Assembly: GCA_015680685.1 (NCBI GenBank)
Contig: MNCI01029650.1
Span: 5,436 to 29,584, forward strand
Direction of reading: 5' to 3'
Length of the DNA stretch: 24,149 nt
Source of the DNA: Gnetum montanum
Taxonomy: Eukaryota > Streptophyta > Gnetopsida > Gnetales > Gnetaceae
Both the position numbers and the translations under genes were made by a program. Of the stretch, positions 1 through 9,613 are shown piece by piece. Under the pieces are notes generated by a model. The model saw only the letters and a program-made list of their open reading frames with translations. It was not told the origin of the DNA and did not search any database. The number at the start of each line of letters is the position of its first letter. The first letter of the stretch is position 1.

Positions 1-300
1 AGTCTTGCTTGTATGTGTCACGGTGTATGGTTAAGCAAGTCTGAGGTATATGATTTTTATGGTATTTTATGTTTTTATCCTATGCTAAGAGGAAAGGGTT
101 GAGAAGCTAAGACTAACTCCTAACTAATGCACTAAGTTCCTAGTGTTAGCATCCGTTCCCACTTACCGTACACACCCTGAACTATGCAATTGTGGCTACC
201 AAATGCTAATCATCGTTACTCGGATCACCACACGTAATGCACATGCTCGAAGTGGTCATACTGAGGCACTTAACTAACCTAAGTGTGATAAGCATTTGTT

Positions 301-460
301 CCTTGGCTAACCGTACACATCCTTGAATGCTCATAACCAAGTCGTACTTATCCCACGTTTAAGGAGTTGAGGGTGAGAGAGACTAATCGCGATGAGTAGT
401 CGATTCCTTGACTAACCGTACACATTTGTAAATGCTCGTAATCAAGTTGTACTCATACTA
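301..460. repeat. 55-bp repeat duplicated inside the LTR
   Basis: Two imperfect copies start with CCTTGGCTAACCGTACACAT at 301 and CCTTGACTAACCGTACACAT at 406. Each runs about 55 bp with roughly 12 differences. The same pair is present in the other LTR, starting at about 6637 and 6742, so the duplication predates this insertion. It lies in the R/U5 part of the LTR. No function is evident. Confidence 0.7.
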
Positions 461-717
461 CACTAATGTAGGTAATAAATAACATGTAGGAAATAACATA
501 TGATAAACCTATCCATGTACTGCAAGGTTTATCCACAAACTTGTCTTTATTGCCATACACAACTTACGTTCAAGTACAAAGCTACTCGAATAAATATTTG
601 TTCACTTGGGGACTCCTACTGTAGGCACATGGAAAATAATCTATCTTTGGGGTGATTAATCCACCAGAGCTTCGGTACATTAAGCCTAGGATAAGGAATA
701 AGGGGAGTGTTGCCTCT

Positions 718-725
718 TATTTATA
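718..725 (-). promoter_or_regulatory. TATA box in the 3' LTR
   Basis: Minus-strand TATAAATA, at the same place as the TATA box of the 5' LTR. In this copy, transcription would run out of the element towards the left window edge, so it could drive read-out into the left flank. Activity is not shown. Confidence 0.55.
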
Positions 726-791
726 GATATGGCGACGGACTGCGATATCATGTACACGATATCACGGCTCATGTGATATCGCGTCCCATCA

Positions 792-2563
792 TACCTCCAT
801 GACTAAATGAAAAATTATCCTCGAGTTAATTACAATGATATTTAGTAGGTATGGAATTATTGAGGGAATGGAACTAATGGGATGACATGTGAATGGATCA
901 TTATTACAAGACTTGACAAAAGTGTGTTCATAACAACAAGGGTGAACACCTTATTACATTAACATCAGGCCTCATTTGGCAGCTGAGAGAAAAGAGAAGA
1001 GAGAAGAGGAGAGAAAAAAAGAGAACAAGTCTTGCTGCTACCAAGGCCCAAATTGTGTCTTTCGTTGTCCATCCGTAAGTGCATCATCAATCATGCTCTT
1101 TGCATAGCTGCTTTCAGCACTGCTCTATTCCAAGTGCTCTCTTCAAATCCAGTCCGTTATTGCATGATCGCCATTTGCACACACAACACAGTCTTATATT
1201 AGCAAGGGTAAATGAATTTCAATGTGGTCATACTTTGCTTTGATGTAAGTCCATTAGCTAGGTTGTGGTATGGCTAATACGAATCTGAGAATATATAAAT
1301 GATGACTACCAAAGGTGTAGGGGTTAAGAAGAAAATCAAAAAATTCAGGGCTAGGAGAGAATCGCAAAAAGTGGGCCTGTACTCCCATGACTAATCCTGA
1401 ACCTCTAATAGCAATAGAATGGAGAAAGGAAGGAGTAAGAAAGAAAGATAAAAAGGAACAACTAAAACATCAATTAAGTGGATGTCAAGATGGAATGAAC
1501 AAAAGAGAATTAATTGCAAAATATTAAGGGAAAGAAGTTAACTAATGCACCAAAGAGGAAAGTCAGTGGGTCCTCCCCAAAGCAGGCTCATGCCCTTAGT
1601 GCCCTAAAAAACCCACATTCAAAGAGTCCGTAGGCTCCGAGAATGTCCTTTGGAACAAGAGTTAAAGTCTTAACCGTAAGAATTTACCAAAAAGAAAACA
1701 ATGTATATACTAAAATATACACCAATGATACAACCAGAAATGAGGTGAATAATGGAGAGAAGGGTGGAGAGAAGAAGATGGAATGGAATCCCCAGAACAA
1801 GGTGGTGTATAGCCCCTCATGTGTTTTATGATTAATGTGACTTGGCAAATCTCATTCCAACTTTGGCCTCAAACCAACCACATCCAGTGACTTCGCACCA
1901 ATACACTTGGCCAAACCATCCACTAGAGTAACAAAAATGCATCTTCAAAAGCCACCACCATTCCGATGAAACGAAGGAGAGAATGGAAAGCGAGAAGGGC
2001 CTTAGTTAGAGAGAACACTTTTGGTTCCATAACTAGTGCTTGGAGCCCAAGTTTATTTCGTCTAAGGGGTGTGCTTTGAATCCTGACTTTGGGGGTTTTT
2101 TTTTTTTTTTGTTTTTATGCGTGAGAACCATACCATGCAAAAACTTTTTATTTTTATTGTCTCAGCTTCTAAAAAGTGGGTAACATTAGAACGACAAGAA
2201 AAATCAAGAAGAAAACATCCAAGCACCCAAGAGAATGGCCAACATAAATGCATCAAGTTCTCTTGAAATCACACCCTTTTCAAACCTTGAGTCTTTCCTT
2301 AGTTTGAGAAGTACCCAGTCACTGATTTATTAGAGTTCTTATTAGGAAGGGAATTGTACATTTCCAAGTCAAGAGGAACCATAGACTTTGGTGGATGGAT
2401 GGATGAAGTGGACTCATTGCCTGCCATATCAAAATAATATACCTTAGTGTCAACATCGTAACTTAAAGGTAAAAACCAAACATTAGCAATCAATAAAAAA
2501 TAGTTCATACCATCATTCCGAACACTTATTATGTGACGAACTTACATGGTGGATGGTGTGCAT
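792..2563. other. Non-coding 3' interior of the Gypsy-type element
   Basis: In an autonomous Gypsy element the stretch between the protease and the 3' LTR would hold reverse transcriptase, RNase H and integrase. Here I find no recognisable catalytic motif on either strand, only scattered short frames with no family resemblance. Contents include a purine tract (984-1026) and a run of T near 2098-2111. It could be filler DNA acquired by the element, a pol region decayed past recognition, or a later insertion. Confidence 0.6.
984..1026 (+). repeat. GA-rich purine tract
   Basis: An almost uninterrupted run of G and A on the plus strand. It is not the element's polypurine tract, because the element lies on the minus strand and the tract is about 190 bp from the LTR edge. 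Confidence 0.6.
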
Positions 2564-2583
2564 GCACACACACACACACACAT
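2564..2583. repeat. (CA)n microsatellite
   Basis: About nine to ten CA dinucleotides in a row, next to an AAAACAAAAA-type minisatellite. Confidence 0.85.
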
Positions 2584-2604
2584 ACAATTGAAAAAGTATA
2601 AAGA

Positions 2605-2788
2605 TGTTGTAAAACAAAAACAAGAAAAGTTAAAAAAAATTTGCAAAACAAAAACATGTAAAACAAAAATGTGTAAAATAAAAAAATGTTAAACAAAATG
2701 GTGTAAAAAAATGTGTAAAACAAAAAAGTGTTAAACAAAAACATGCAAAACAAAAAAGTGTTAAACAAAAATGTGTAAAACAAAAACT
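2605..2788. repeat. A-rich minisatellite, unit about 13-16 bp
   Basis: Roughly a dozen degenerate copies of a unit like TGTGTAAAACAAAAA, with variants TGTTAAACAAAAA and ATGCAAAACAAAAA. It sits inside the retroelement just past the end of the gag-protease frame. Apparent phenylalanine/cysteine-rich frames on the opposite strand come only from this repeat. Confidence 0.8.
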
Positions 2789-3092
2789 TAAAAGAACTGA
2801 GGGCCCCATATGATTAGCATAGGTGGACATCTCCCCCATGACTAAATTGTAAGGGAGAGATCCGAAATAATGAGCACCTGTTTGAATTTTGTAACAGTGC
2901 CCAACTTCTCCCTACGGATGTTCTTAGGTTGAGGGGTGGAAGTTGGTGATGTTCATATTCCAATGTGTCTATGCCTCTGTGGTTAACATGAGTTGCCTTA
3001 GTTTGTTCCATACATATTTGTTTGCTCTTTCGAGTAGCTATCAACCACGGGGTGTCTACTACTGGTTGTGTGGTTGCTACATACAAGCATCT

Positions 3093-3560
3093 TTATTTCA
3101 AAGTTGCAAGGGCACACCTATTACATGGAGACATTTCCTCCATGTGATCACCCGATGAATCACTGTATGTGATGCATGGAACTTTCTTCTTCTTGATCTT
3201 TCCATAAATATTTATCTTATATATTTGCAAGGAAAGATCATGAATCCCTAGGTACGCATCTACTGTACTTAGCCATGGCCTTCCCATTATAATTGGGAAG
3301 CCCCCTTCGTTGTTAACTTCAATCACCAAAAAACTGGCTGGGTACGACCATCCACACATAGTGGTGATGATGTCCTCCACCAATCCTAAGGGAATGGTGA
3401 TGGACTGGTCAGCCAACCCCAGTTGGATGTTACTCTTCTTAAGTTGAGGCAGGTTCCAAGCTTAATACATTTCTTGTGATATTAGATTGACTCTAGAACT
3501 TGAGTTAAGAAGAGCCCGATGTGGTGCATTTTCGATGATTTGCAAATAAATTAATGGACT
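3093..3560 (-). other. Retropepsin-like segment with an altered active site
   Basis: Upstream of 3416 the minus-strand translation reads NAPHRALLNSSSRVNLIS. Plant Gypsy proteases normally have A-L-[LI]-D-[ST]-G-[SA] here. Downstream, the conserved second block reads PIIMGRPWLSTVDAYLG at about 3300-3250 (MGRPWL at 3270-3287), which is diagnostic of plant Gypsy proteases. The catalytic Asp is Asn and the following Gly is Ser (codons at 3498-3506), so this protease should be inactive even apart from the stops. Confidence 0.82.
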
Positions 3561-4829
3561 CCCAGGGTCAAATAGATTCCTAGGAAGGTGGCTCACCTTG
3601 ATTTAGTCAGTTACAGTATGTGTTAACATAATTGTATGCGTACAAGTCTTTTGGACTGAAGGGTGCTCCGAAGGGTTAGTTTTTGAAGGCATATACATGT
3701 ACTCAACCGCTTGTTGTTGTGAGAGTTTCTCTGGGCTCCTAGTTCTGAGAAAGGGCCTCTTCTTTGTACAGTTGTTAGAACTAGCACCCGGTTGAATATT
3801 TACAGGTTGAATATCTACAGCTCTCACAACATTACATTGTTGCGATTGAGTAGGTAGTTCCCCTTGCATTGTTGGAATAGGTTGTATGGGAACTACAGGT
3901 GGAAAATGTCTCCCAAAGGAGAAGGAGTCCTCCTGAAGCACTCTTAAACTTGGCAGTGACGTTGGGGAGTAGTGTGACCCATAGAGTCACCTGGAGAAAC
4001 TAGTTGCTGCACATAATAACCATAAGGATCAGGCTGCCGGTAAGGGTACTATTGTGTTGGCGGTGGCATCCCCCATGATTCAGGGTATTGCCACTGCTGA
4101 TGTTGTCCAATGGGCTATGGTGGAGTTCCACTTGGGTAATACGTTAGTGGTTGGTGGAATTGCCTTGGGTTACCTTGTGGATAAGGTAACCTTCGGGGTG
4201 TTTGTCGTTGGTTGAGTCTTGGATTTAGCACATACACCCTAGACTCCTATAGATGTGAGATAACTGGGCAACATCCCTTAGGATGGTCATAGTAGTAGAC
4301 CTCACATCTACTATCATCGTCTGTGTCAGAGTTCACAGCCTCATCAGAGATAGGAATTTTCCCCTTGCCCTTGTTATGTGCAGGGCTTGAATTTCTCTAC
4401 TTTTCTTTACCTTTGTCACTGCTTCGTTCCTCCTTAGACTCTTCTACGATTTTCAAGACCATTTCAATTCTTGAGTCTAAGGAATCCCACTTCTGATCCA
4501 TCTTGGCTGATACCTCGATTGTTGATTTTTTGATCAACAAAGTTTTTTGGTTCACCAACTCTCCAAGTGTTGACTCATCCTCCTCATCATAGAATTTCAC
4601 TCCCTTCTTGTGAAGGGAGGGGTCACGATTGTATTCTTCTGCACTTTCCCTCTTACGTAGTTCACCCTCTTCTTAGGCTACTTGTTCCAACAAGCTTTGT
4701 ACTTCTTGGGCTCTAAGTTGTGATAGCCTCCCTTGGGCATAAGTCTTAAGGGTTCATCTCATTTCATGCCTTAGCCCATCCACGATGTGGCGAAGTTGAT
4801 CCCACTGAGCATACCCATGGCCTGGGCAA

Positions 4830-5145
4830 CGATGTAGCAATGTATAGTAGCAGGCCATGGCAGCATCCAAGGGTTCATAAGCACCTTGTTTCTAGCCTTG
4901 GATCTACTTATGCAAATTGGACACTATGGAGTACGTCTAATATTTATTGTTGAAAAGTTCAAGCATCGTACTCCACCTCCTGATGGTTTCCTATTATAAG
5001 GACTGGTACCAGCTCTCTGCTTCTTTGATGAGTGTCCTTGGAAACAACTTAAGCTTCTGCCACTCATTGTCTATATTCTACAAGGCATAGGCATCGTGGA
5101 ATGCTTGTAAATGATGTTGTGGATCAGTGTTGTATCCCCTTCAAA
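4830..5145 (-). other. Gag capsid-like (retrotransposon gag family) segment
   Basis: On the minus strand the translation includes DPQHHLQAFHDAYAL, then NEWQKLKLFPRTLIKEAESW and, after two stops, RRWSTMLELFNNKY. The pattern of a W, an LFP...L...A..W block and then W..M...F..K is that of the plant retrotransposon gag domain. In-frame stops fall where glutamine would be expected (for example L*NIDNE and LHK*IQG*KQ). Family membership is secure; the lineage is not. Confidence 0.82.
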
Positions 5146-6235
5146 ACATGAGATATTATTTATGTCCAAACGCTTGATCTGACTGTCTTTTAAGTGCCTT
5201 GTGGAAATCCTAACAGCCTCTATAATGTCAAGCATACTTTGGGTTACGAGTAGGGGTTTGTCATGATCATCTCTGTCATGACGTTTGTGATGTCTATGTG
5301 GTTCCCTACTCTCCCTACATCCTTGCCCTCATCCTATCTCTCGACCTTCCTATCGAGGTCTCTCATCTTCTTTACCTTTACCCTCATTGTTATGTTCTCG
5401 ATGGTTGTGCCGAGATGTGGAAGGAGAGTGTGAGTGGTGAGATGAAGAAGAAGAGGAAGGGAAGCCATCACCATGGTGATGTTTCTTATCTTCTTTTCGG
5501 CTGCTTCGGCCTCAATCGTTATAATGATCTAAGTGTCTATCCTTAGCATGAGTTGTTGTTCCTTTCGTGAACAGTTAGCGTTCACGAGGATCAGAACCCG
5601 TAGTATGTACAGTTGATCGAAGGCTTTGATGCCTAACCTCCTCACCATCATGAGGAGGGGGAACATCATTTGCTAAAGAACATGTTATAAGGGGTTCCTC
5701 ATCTCCTATTTCACTAAGGACGTGTGGGGCCTTGCCCTTCAACAGTGTGTGTTGACTCTCCTACCTTAAGTCCCTCTTACGTTGTGTGTCTATGGGATAA
5801 TAATCCCTCATATCAAAGTCCTCAACAACGTATTCAGTGAATAGTTCCTACATGCCAATCTATGCCAAGACATGGAAGAGCATGCTCGAGACTGATCGAT
5901 CTAGGGGTAACACGATGTTACCTTGCAGGTCTCTCCATCGCAGCTGTTCGTCTTGATGGAGGATAAAAGTAAAGTTCAGAATATACTCATCAGGATGAGT
6001 ATAAACTATGTTATATTGTTTAGGACTTGTCTGGTTTTGGTTATGCATTGTATGTTGCCGACTGTCTTCAGTGTTAGTCCTAGGTGAATTAGCTTTGTGA
6101 GAAGAAGTCATTTTTATCGGTGTGCTATTTCACCGTTATATAAATTCTTATTTAATTAATTAACCCAAAGGTTCGTTAAGGCTCACAACGATGTGAATGA
6201 TTTCCTTATGTTCTAATTCATGTACAAACACTTAG

Positions 6236-6253
6236 TCCTCGACAACGGCCCCA
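6236..6253 (-). other. Primer-binding site, tRNA-Asp type
   Basis: The minus-strand sequence TGGGGCCGTTGTCGAGGA lies one base inside the LTR end. It matches TGGCGCCGTTGCCGGGGA, the tRNA-Asp-type site used by many plant Athila/Tat-lineage elements, at 15 of 18 positions. Two of the three differences are transitions. The position and the match together fix the strand of the element. Confidence 0.78.
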
Positions 6254-7054
6254 ATGATGAGTGGCGGGTATCCCTACACTCAAGCATACTAATACGAGCG
6301 TCGCACGCATGATCTGGTCGAACTCCATAGACTAAATGCCTACACACCGCTTGGAACACTTGGGGTTAATTAATCATTGTCTTCCCAGGCTTGCTTGTAT
6401 GTGTCACGTGTTTTTCTCCTATGCTAGGAGGAAAGGGTTGAGAAGCTAAGACTAACTCCTAACTAATGCACTAAGTTCCTAGCATCAGCATCCATTCCCA
6501 CTTACCGTACACACCCTGAACTATGCAACTATGGCTACCAAACACTAATCGTTATTGGGATCACCACATGTAACACATGTGCTCGAAGTGGTCATACTGA
6601 GGCACTTAACTAACCTAAGTGTGATAAGCATATGATCCTTGGCTAACTGTACACATCCTTGATTTCTCGTAACCAAGTTGTACTTATCCCACATTCTAGG
6701 AGTTGAGGGTGAGAGAGACTAATCGCGATGAGTAGCTAATTCCTTGACTAATCGTACACATTTTTAAATGCTCATAATCAAGTCGTACTCATACTGCGCT
6801 AATGCAGGTAATAAATAACATGTAGGAAATAACATATGATAAACCTATCCATGTACTGCAAGGTTTATCCACAAAGCTCGTCATTATTGCCGTACACAAC
6901 TTGCATTCAGGTACAAAGCTGCTCGAATAAAGATCCGTTCTCTTGGAGACTCCTACTACGGGCACATGGAAAATAATCTATCTCTAGGGTGATCAATCCA
7001 CCAGAGCTTCGCTACTTTAAGCCTAGGATAAGGAATAAGGGGAGTGTCGCCTCT

Positions 7055-7062
7055 TATTTATA
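7055..7062 (-). promoter_or_regulatory. TATA box of the 5' LTR promoter
   Basis: TATAAATA on the minus strand, in the context CTATAAATAAGAGGC. A transcription start would be expected about 25-35 nt further along the minus strand, near 7020-7030, giving an R-U5-gag transcript. This is inferred from position and consensus only. Confidence 0.65.
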
Positions 7063-7080
7063 GATATGGCGACGGACTGC

Positions 7081-7168
7081 GATATCGCATACGCGATATT
7101 GCAGGGGATAACGCGATATCACGATGGCTGCGATATCGCGTACACGATATCATGGCTCATGCGATATC
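7081..7168. promoter_or_regulatory. GATATC palindrome array in U3
   Basis: GATATC occurs at 7081-7086, 7115-7120, 7132-7137, 7146-7151 and 7163-7168, with a GATATT variant at 7095-7100. Most are embedded in longer palindromes such as GCGATATCGC. They lie 19-106 bp upstream of the TATA box, where plant LTR promoters carry tandem activator sites. The other LTR has only three. A transcription-factor binding role is inferred. Confidence 0.6.
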
Positions 7169-7215
7169 ACGTCCCATCAATGCTCAAAGCTTTCCTTACG
7201 AAAATATGACTTGTT

Positions 7216-7640
7216 CAATCAACCAATCTCTAAATAGGTTAACTAACTTACAAAAAGACTAGAGAAGGAAAAATAAAAATTGTACACTTGTTCAATTAAC
7301 CTTTGCTCTCATAGGTTGATGTATCAAACCTATAGATCAACCAACCTCTTGTTAGGTTGACCTTCCCAAATTGTAAACATAACACAAGAGAAAAAGGTGT
7401 ACTCATTAGGTCAACCTTTCCAAATTGTAAGTGGAACATAGTCAAAGAAAAAGGTGCACTCATTAAGTCAATCAACCTTGCCTTAGGTCAACCATCCCAT
7501 GAGAAAGAAAATCTCAAAATAGAGGAACATGCAACTTCTGAGGTTAACCAACCTGATTAAAGATAGAAAGTTAGAGCACAAGAAAAGTACACATTAGGTC
7601 AACTGATCAAAACTTTAGGTTGACCGAGCCATCCATAGTT
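7216..7640. repeat. GGTCAACC/GGTTGACC-rich repeat block
   Basis: About a dozen copies of a core AGGTCAACC, its reverse complement GGTTGACC, or close variants occur within 425 bp. Inside the block, 7354-7407 and 7408-7464 form a tandem duplication (about 54 and 57 bp, roughly 80% identical). Each copy contains CCAAATTGTAA and AAAAAGGTG[TC]ACTCATT. A third, partial copy follows. The core contains TTGACC, which overlaps the plant WRKY-factor W-box (TTGAC[CT]). That resemblance may be incidental. Confidence 0.7.
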
Positions 7641-8921
7641 TGACCTATCAAAGGATCATCAATAAAAAATAATGTTTTTAGAAAGTTATAAACATAACCA
7701 TTGCATAATTGTTCACACAAAGAGGATAAATAGGCATTGTCGAGTCATGATGTCACAAGTCAAAGAGGAAGAAAAAGTCAAGGCCTATCTATCTCCAACC
7801 ATAACCCTTGTAATTCTTTATGAAGAGGGATTCTTGTTTTATGATTAAATCTTATTTGTACTTTCTATGAATATTCCCTTATTTGCCTCTTCTTGATCTT
7901 TGTATTGTATGTGAATGAATTCGATCTATTAAGATTCATGTATGCTATCCAAGACTTGGAAAAACCCTTATGCTTATTAATGAGTGAGGATTCACCCTAA
8001 AGCTTGTAAGTGGGACATTGGTAACCTATATACCAATGTTGACGGTAGACTATAAACCTATAAACTAGCATTGAAGACTTTGCTTGAAGGAGAATGGAAC
8101 CAAAGGAAGAGAATACACTCATGTGAGTGAAGTAGATGAAGCCAAACCACTATAAATCTAGTGTGTTCTTTCTATGGTTTTGCTTTTCGTTTCATATTTT
8201 ACTCATACATTGAATTGTTGGCATTGATTGAAGGTTTAAGTGATCTATGCACACTTACTATGATTATTTGATCTATCATCATATAAAATATTATCAAGAT
8301 TTGTTCCATCGGCTAATATATGTGGTAGGAAAATAGACTAAGATTTTTAATCACCCCTAGTCTCTACCCCAAGTGTTCTTTTTCGATCCATAATTATGTG
8401 TCATAAATCATGATTTTATTTATCAAACACCTATATTTGTAGATAGGAACAAAAGTCAAGAAAATTAAGCATATTTACCGCCCTTTCTTTGAGTTTGCAT
8501 TAAAGACAATATTTGCATGTATGAATAGGCTAACATCACTATTTTTAATTGTAAAATTCAAAGATAAAAATCCGAAAACAAAGCAGTAGAAAGAGAACAT
8601 TGTGTTTTTACAGGGAGAACAAATTTTCTAACCGCTGATTAAAGAATTATTCGCCTAAGAGGGTCGGTAAGCGATAAATATATTTGTCCCAAGTTCCACA
8701 GCACCCTTGCAAGTTCAGTGTAATGGAGTCGGTGCGATTTTAGGTTGAGAATAAGCGAATGCTTCATTTAGCACGTGGCTGCCTTTTCAGAATATGCGGC
8801 TGTCGGTAACCCTAAAAAGGCGTACCAGATTACAGGCGCACACAGTGCTCATCTGCAACTACACAATAAAAGATTCTAAGTGTTCAACAAACAGCTGGAC
8901 CATCGATATTGAAAACTAAAT
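7641..8921. other. Intergenic stretch, nothing recognised
   Basis: AT-rich DNA with no convincing frame, RNA gene or repeat. The less AT-rich part near 8640-8880 is the downstream flank of the dehydrogenase relic and might include its old 3' untranslated region. Confidence 0.5.
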
Positions 8922-9613
8922 TCAGAGGCAGGAACAAGGAAAGGTGAAGCTGGTTAGACTGTCGTCTCTGTTTTTAAAGGCAGATGAAGGGTGAAAGAAT
9001 TTGGCAGCAGGAATTTCCGGACATGGAAGAAGCTTAAGATAGAGAGATTTTGCAGCGGCCTCTGCTGCAGTGGACTTGCTCAAGCAGTTTATCATAGCCG
9101 TTTTAGGAAAGCCATGGCAGTAGCACTTCACCATGATTTTTGCTGCTGCTTCCTTCCTGTTATGATCATGTTTGGATCTGCAACTTGCGTGGCAGCATCC
9201 GAGCGTTTCCATGTTCCTTTTCTTTCACATCTGTCTTGAATTCTATTTGCAATCGTGTATAGAAGAGCTTTTGTGATGTTTAATTTTATGGCTTTTGCAG
9301 GATTTGCCTTAGGCCGGTGTTCTGGAGCCTCTGCAAATGAATCAAACAAGGGTCAAGTTTTGATATAGGTAGAAAGATGTTTTAATTTTTGTCACTTGGC
9401 TTTTGAAACCAGAAATGGCGATATACTTCAGATGAGACGGATAGAGTAGTTTATACGTGGAGAGATCCACACCTGGAAGAAATGAAGAGAAATTGGGCCG
9501 ATGTTGCTGATTGTTTGACGAGCGAAAGCAGTGATTGTGTGAGGTTATTGGTCCAAGTTCTCCATTGAATTGTCCTCTACATTTTTCTTGCAGGAAATGG
9601 CGGCATTGTTGAT
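8922..9613 (-). other. Remaining exon sequence of the dehydrogenase pseudogene
   Basis: 9613 down to about 9440 carries INNAAISCKKNVEDNSMENL and then the SSRCGSL region. The middle of the family domain (the NYFGT block) is missing or unrecognisable. About 9300-9230 holds a possible helix after the catalytic region (NITKALLYTIANRI). A segment of about 90 bp then separates it from the C-terminal block at 9140-8922, which is in another frame. Borders of any second intron are not clear. A possible acceptor ATTTGCAG lies near 9330. Confidence 0.6.

Larger units (their letters stand above)
1..791 (-). repeat. 3' LTR of the Gypsy-type element (truncated by window)
   Basis: This aligns with the right-hand repeat at an offset of about 6386 bp (the shared TTGCTTGTATGTGTCA lies at 5-20 and 6391-6406). 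Its inner edge, CCCATCA at 785-791, reads TGATGGG on the minus strand, as expected for an LTR start. It carries a 47-bp or so stretch near 25-75 that is missing from the other LTR. It has only three GATATC palindromes (744-749, 758-763, 775-780) where the other LTR has five plus a variant. A minus-strand TATA box lies at 718-725. The short GGAGGTA just outside the edge on the minus strand is only a weak polypurine tract. Confidence 0.88.
2814..6111 (-). pseudogene. Gag-protease polyprotein relic of the Gypsy-type element
   Basis: The start codon at 6111 lies 125 nt after the primer-binding site, as expected for gag. Read on the minus strand, the frame holds a polar N-terminal part (6111-5860), then a Ser/His/Arg/Asp-rich stretch (about 5520-5220). 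Next come a Gag capsid-like segment (about 5145-4830), a Lys/Glu-rich coiled-coil-like part (4620-4397), a Pro/Gln/Tyr-rich linker (about 4260-3960) and a retropepsin-like segment (about 3560-3093). The frame changes at least twice, once near 5145 and once between about 4397 and 3941, and carries many in-frame stops. No CCHC zinc knuckle was seen. The last open stretch ends at 2814. Such a protein would build the particle and cleave Gag, but this copy cannot make it. Confidence 0.8.
1..7179 (-). mobile_element. Pol-less Ty3/Gypsy-type LTR retrotransposon
   Basis: Two direct repeats (1-791 and 6255-7179) flank about 5.46 kb of internal DNA. The order read on the minus strand is 5' LTR, tRNA-type primer-binding site, gag start 125 nt further on, Gag capsid-like segment, retropepsin-like segment, about 2 kb without recognisable coding, then the 3' LTR. 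The LTR ends read TG...CA on the minus strand. I see no reverse transcriptase, RNase H or integrase motif, so I infer a non-autonomous element that would need another element's Pol. The frame carries many stops and at least two frameshifts, and the LTRs differ by substitutions and indels, so it is an old insertion. The window cuts off about 130 bp of the left LTR, so the target-site duplication cannot be checked. The right flank begins ATGCT. Confidence 0.85.
6255..7179 (-). repeat. 5' LTR of the Gypsy-type element (complete, about 925 bp)
   Basis: The outer edge CCCATCA (7173-7179) reads TGATGGG on the minus strand. The inner edge TG at 6255-6256 reads CA just before the primer-binding site. 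U3 is short (about 117 bp from the edge to the TATA box) and R-U5 is long (about 770-800 bp). This LTR lacks about 47 bp found in the left LTR near 25-75 and has about 51 bp more between the TATA box and the outer edge. Confidence 0.87.

Noticed and set aside
1643-1831. 62-codon plus-strand frame inside the retroelement
   Set aside because: It has no family features, is antisense to the element's orientation, and is no longer than expected by chance in AT-rich DNA.
2529-2839. Phe/Cys-rich minus-strand frames resembling membrane segments
   Set aside because: They are translations of the A-rich minisatellite; the periodic residues come from the repeat unit.
5298-5546. 82-codon plus-strand open frame
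   Set aside because: It is antisense to the Ser/His/Arg-rich part of the retroelement Gag.
7081-7168. CRISPR-like array of short palindromes
   Set aside because: Unit spacing is irregular, there are no constant-length spacers, and the array lies inside the U3 of a eukaryotic LTR.
8991-9239. 82-codon plus-strand open frame
   Set aside because: It is the antisense shadow of the C-terminal dehydrogenase block on the minus strand.
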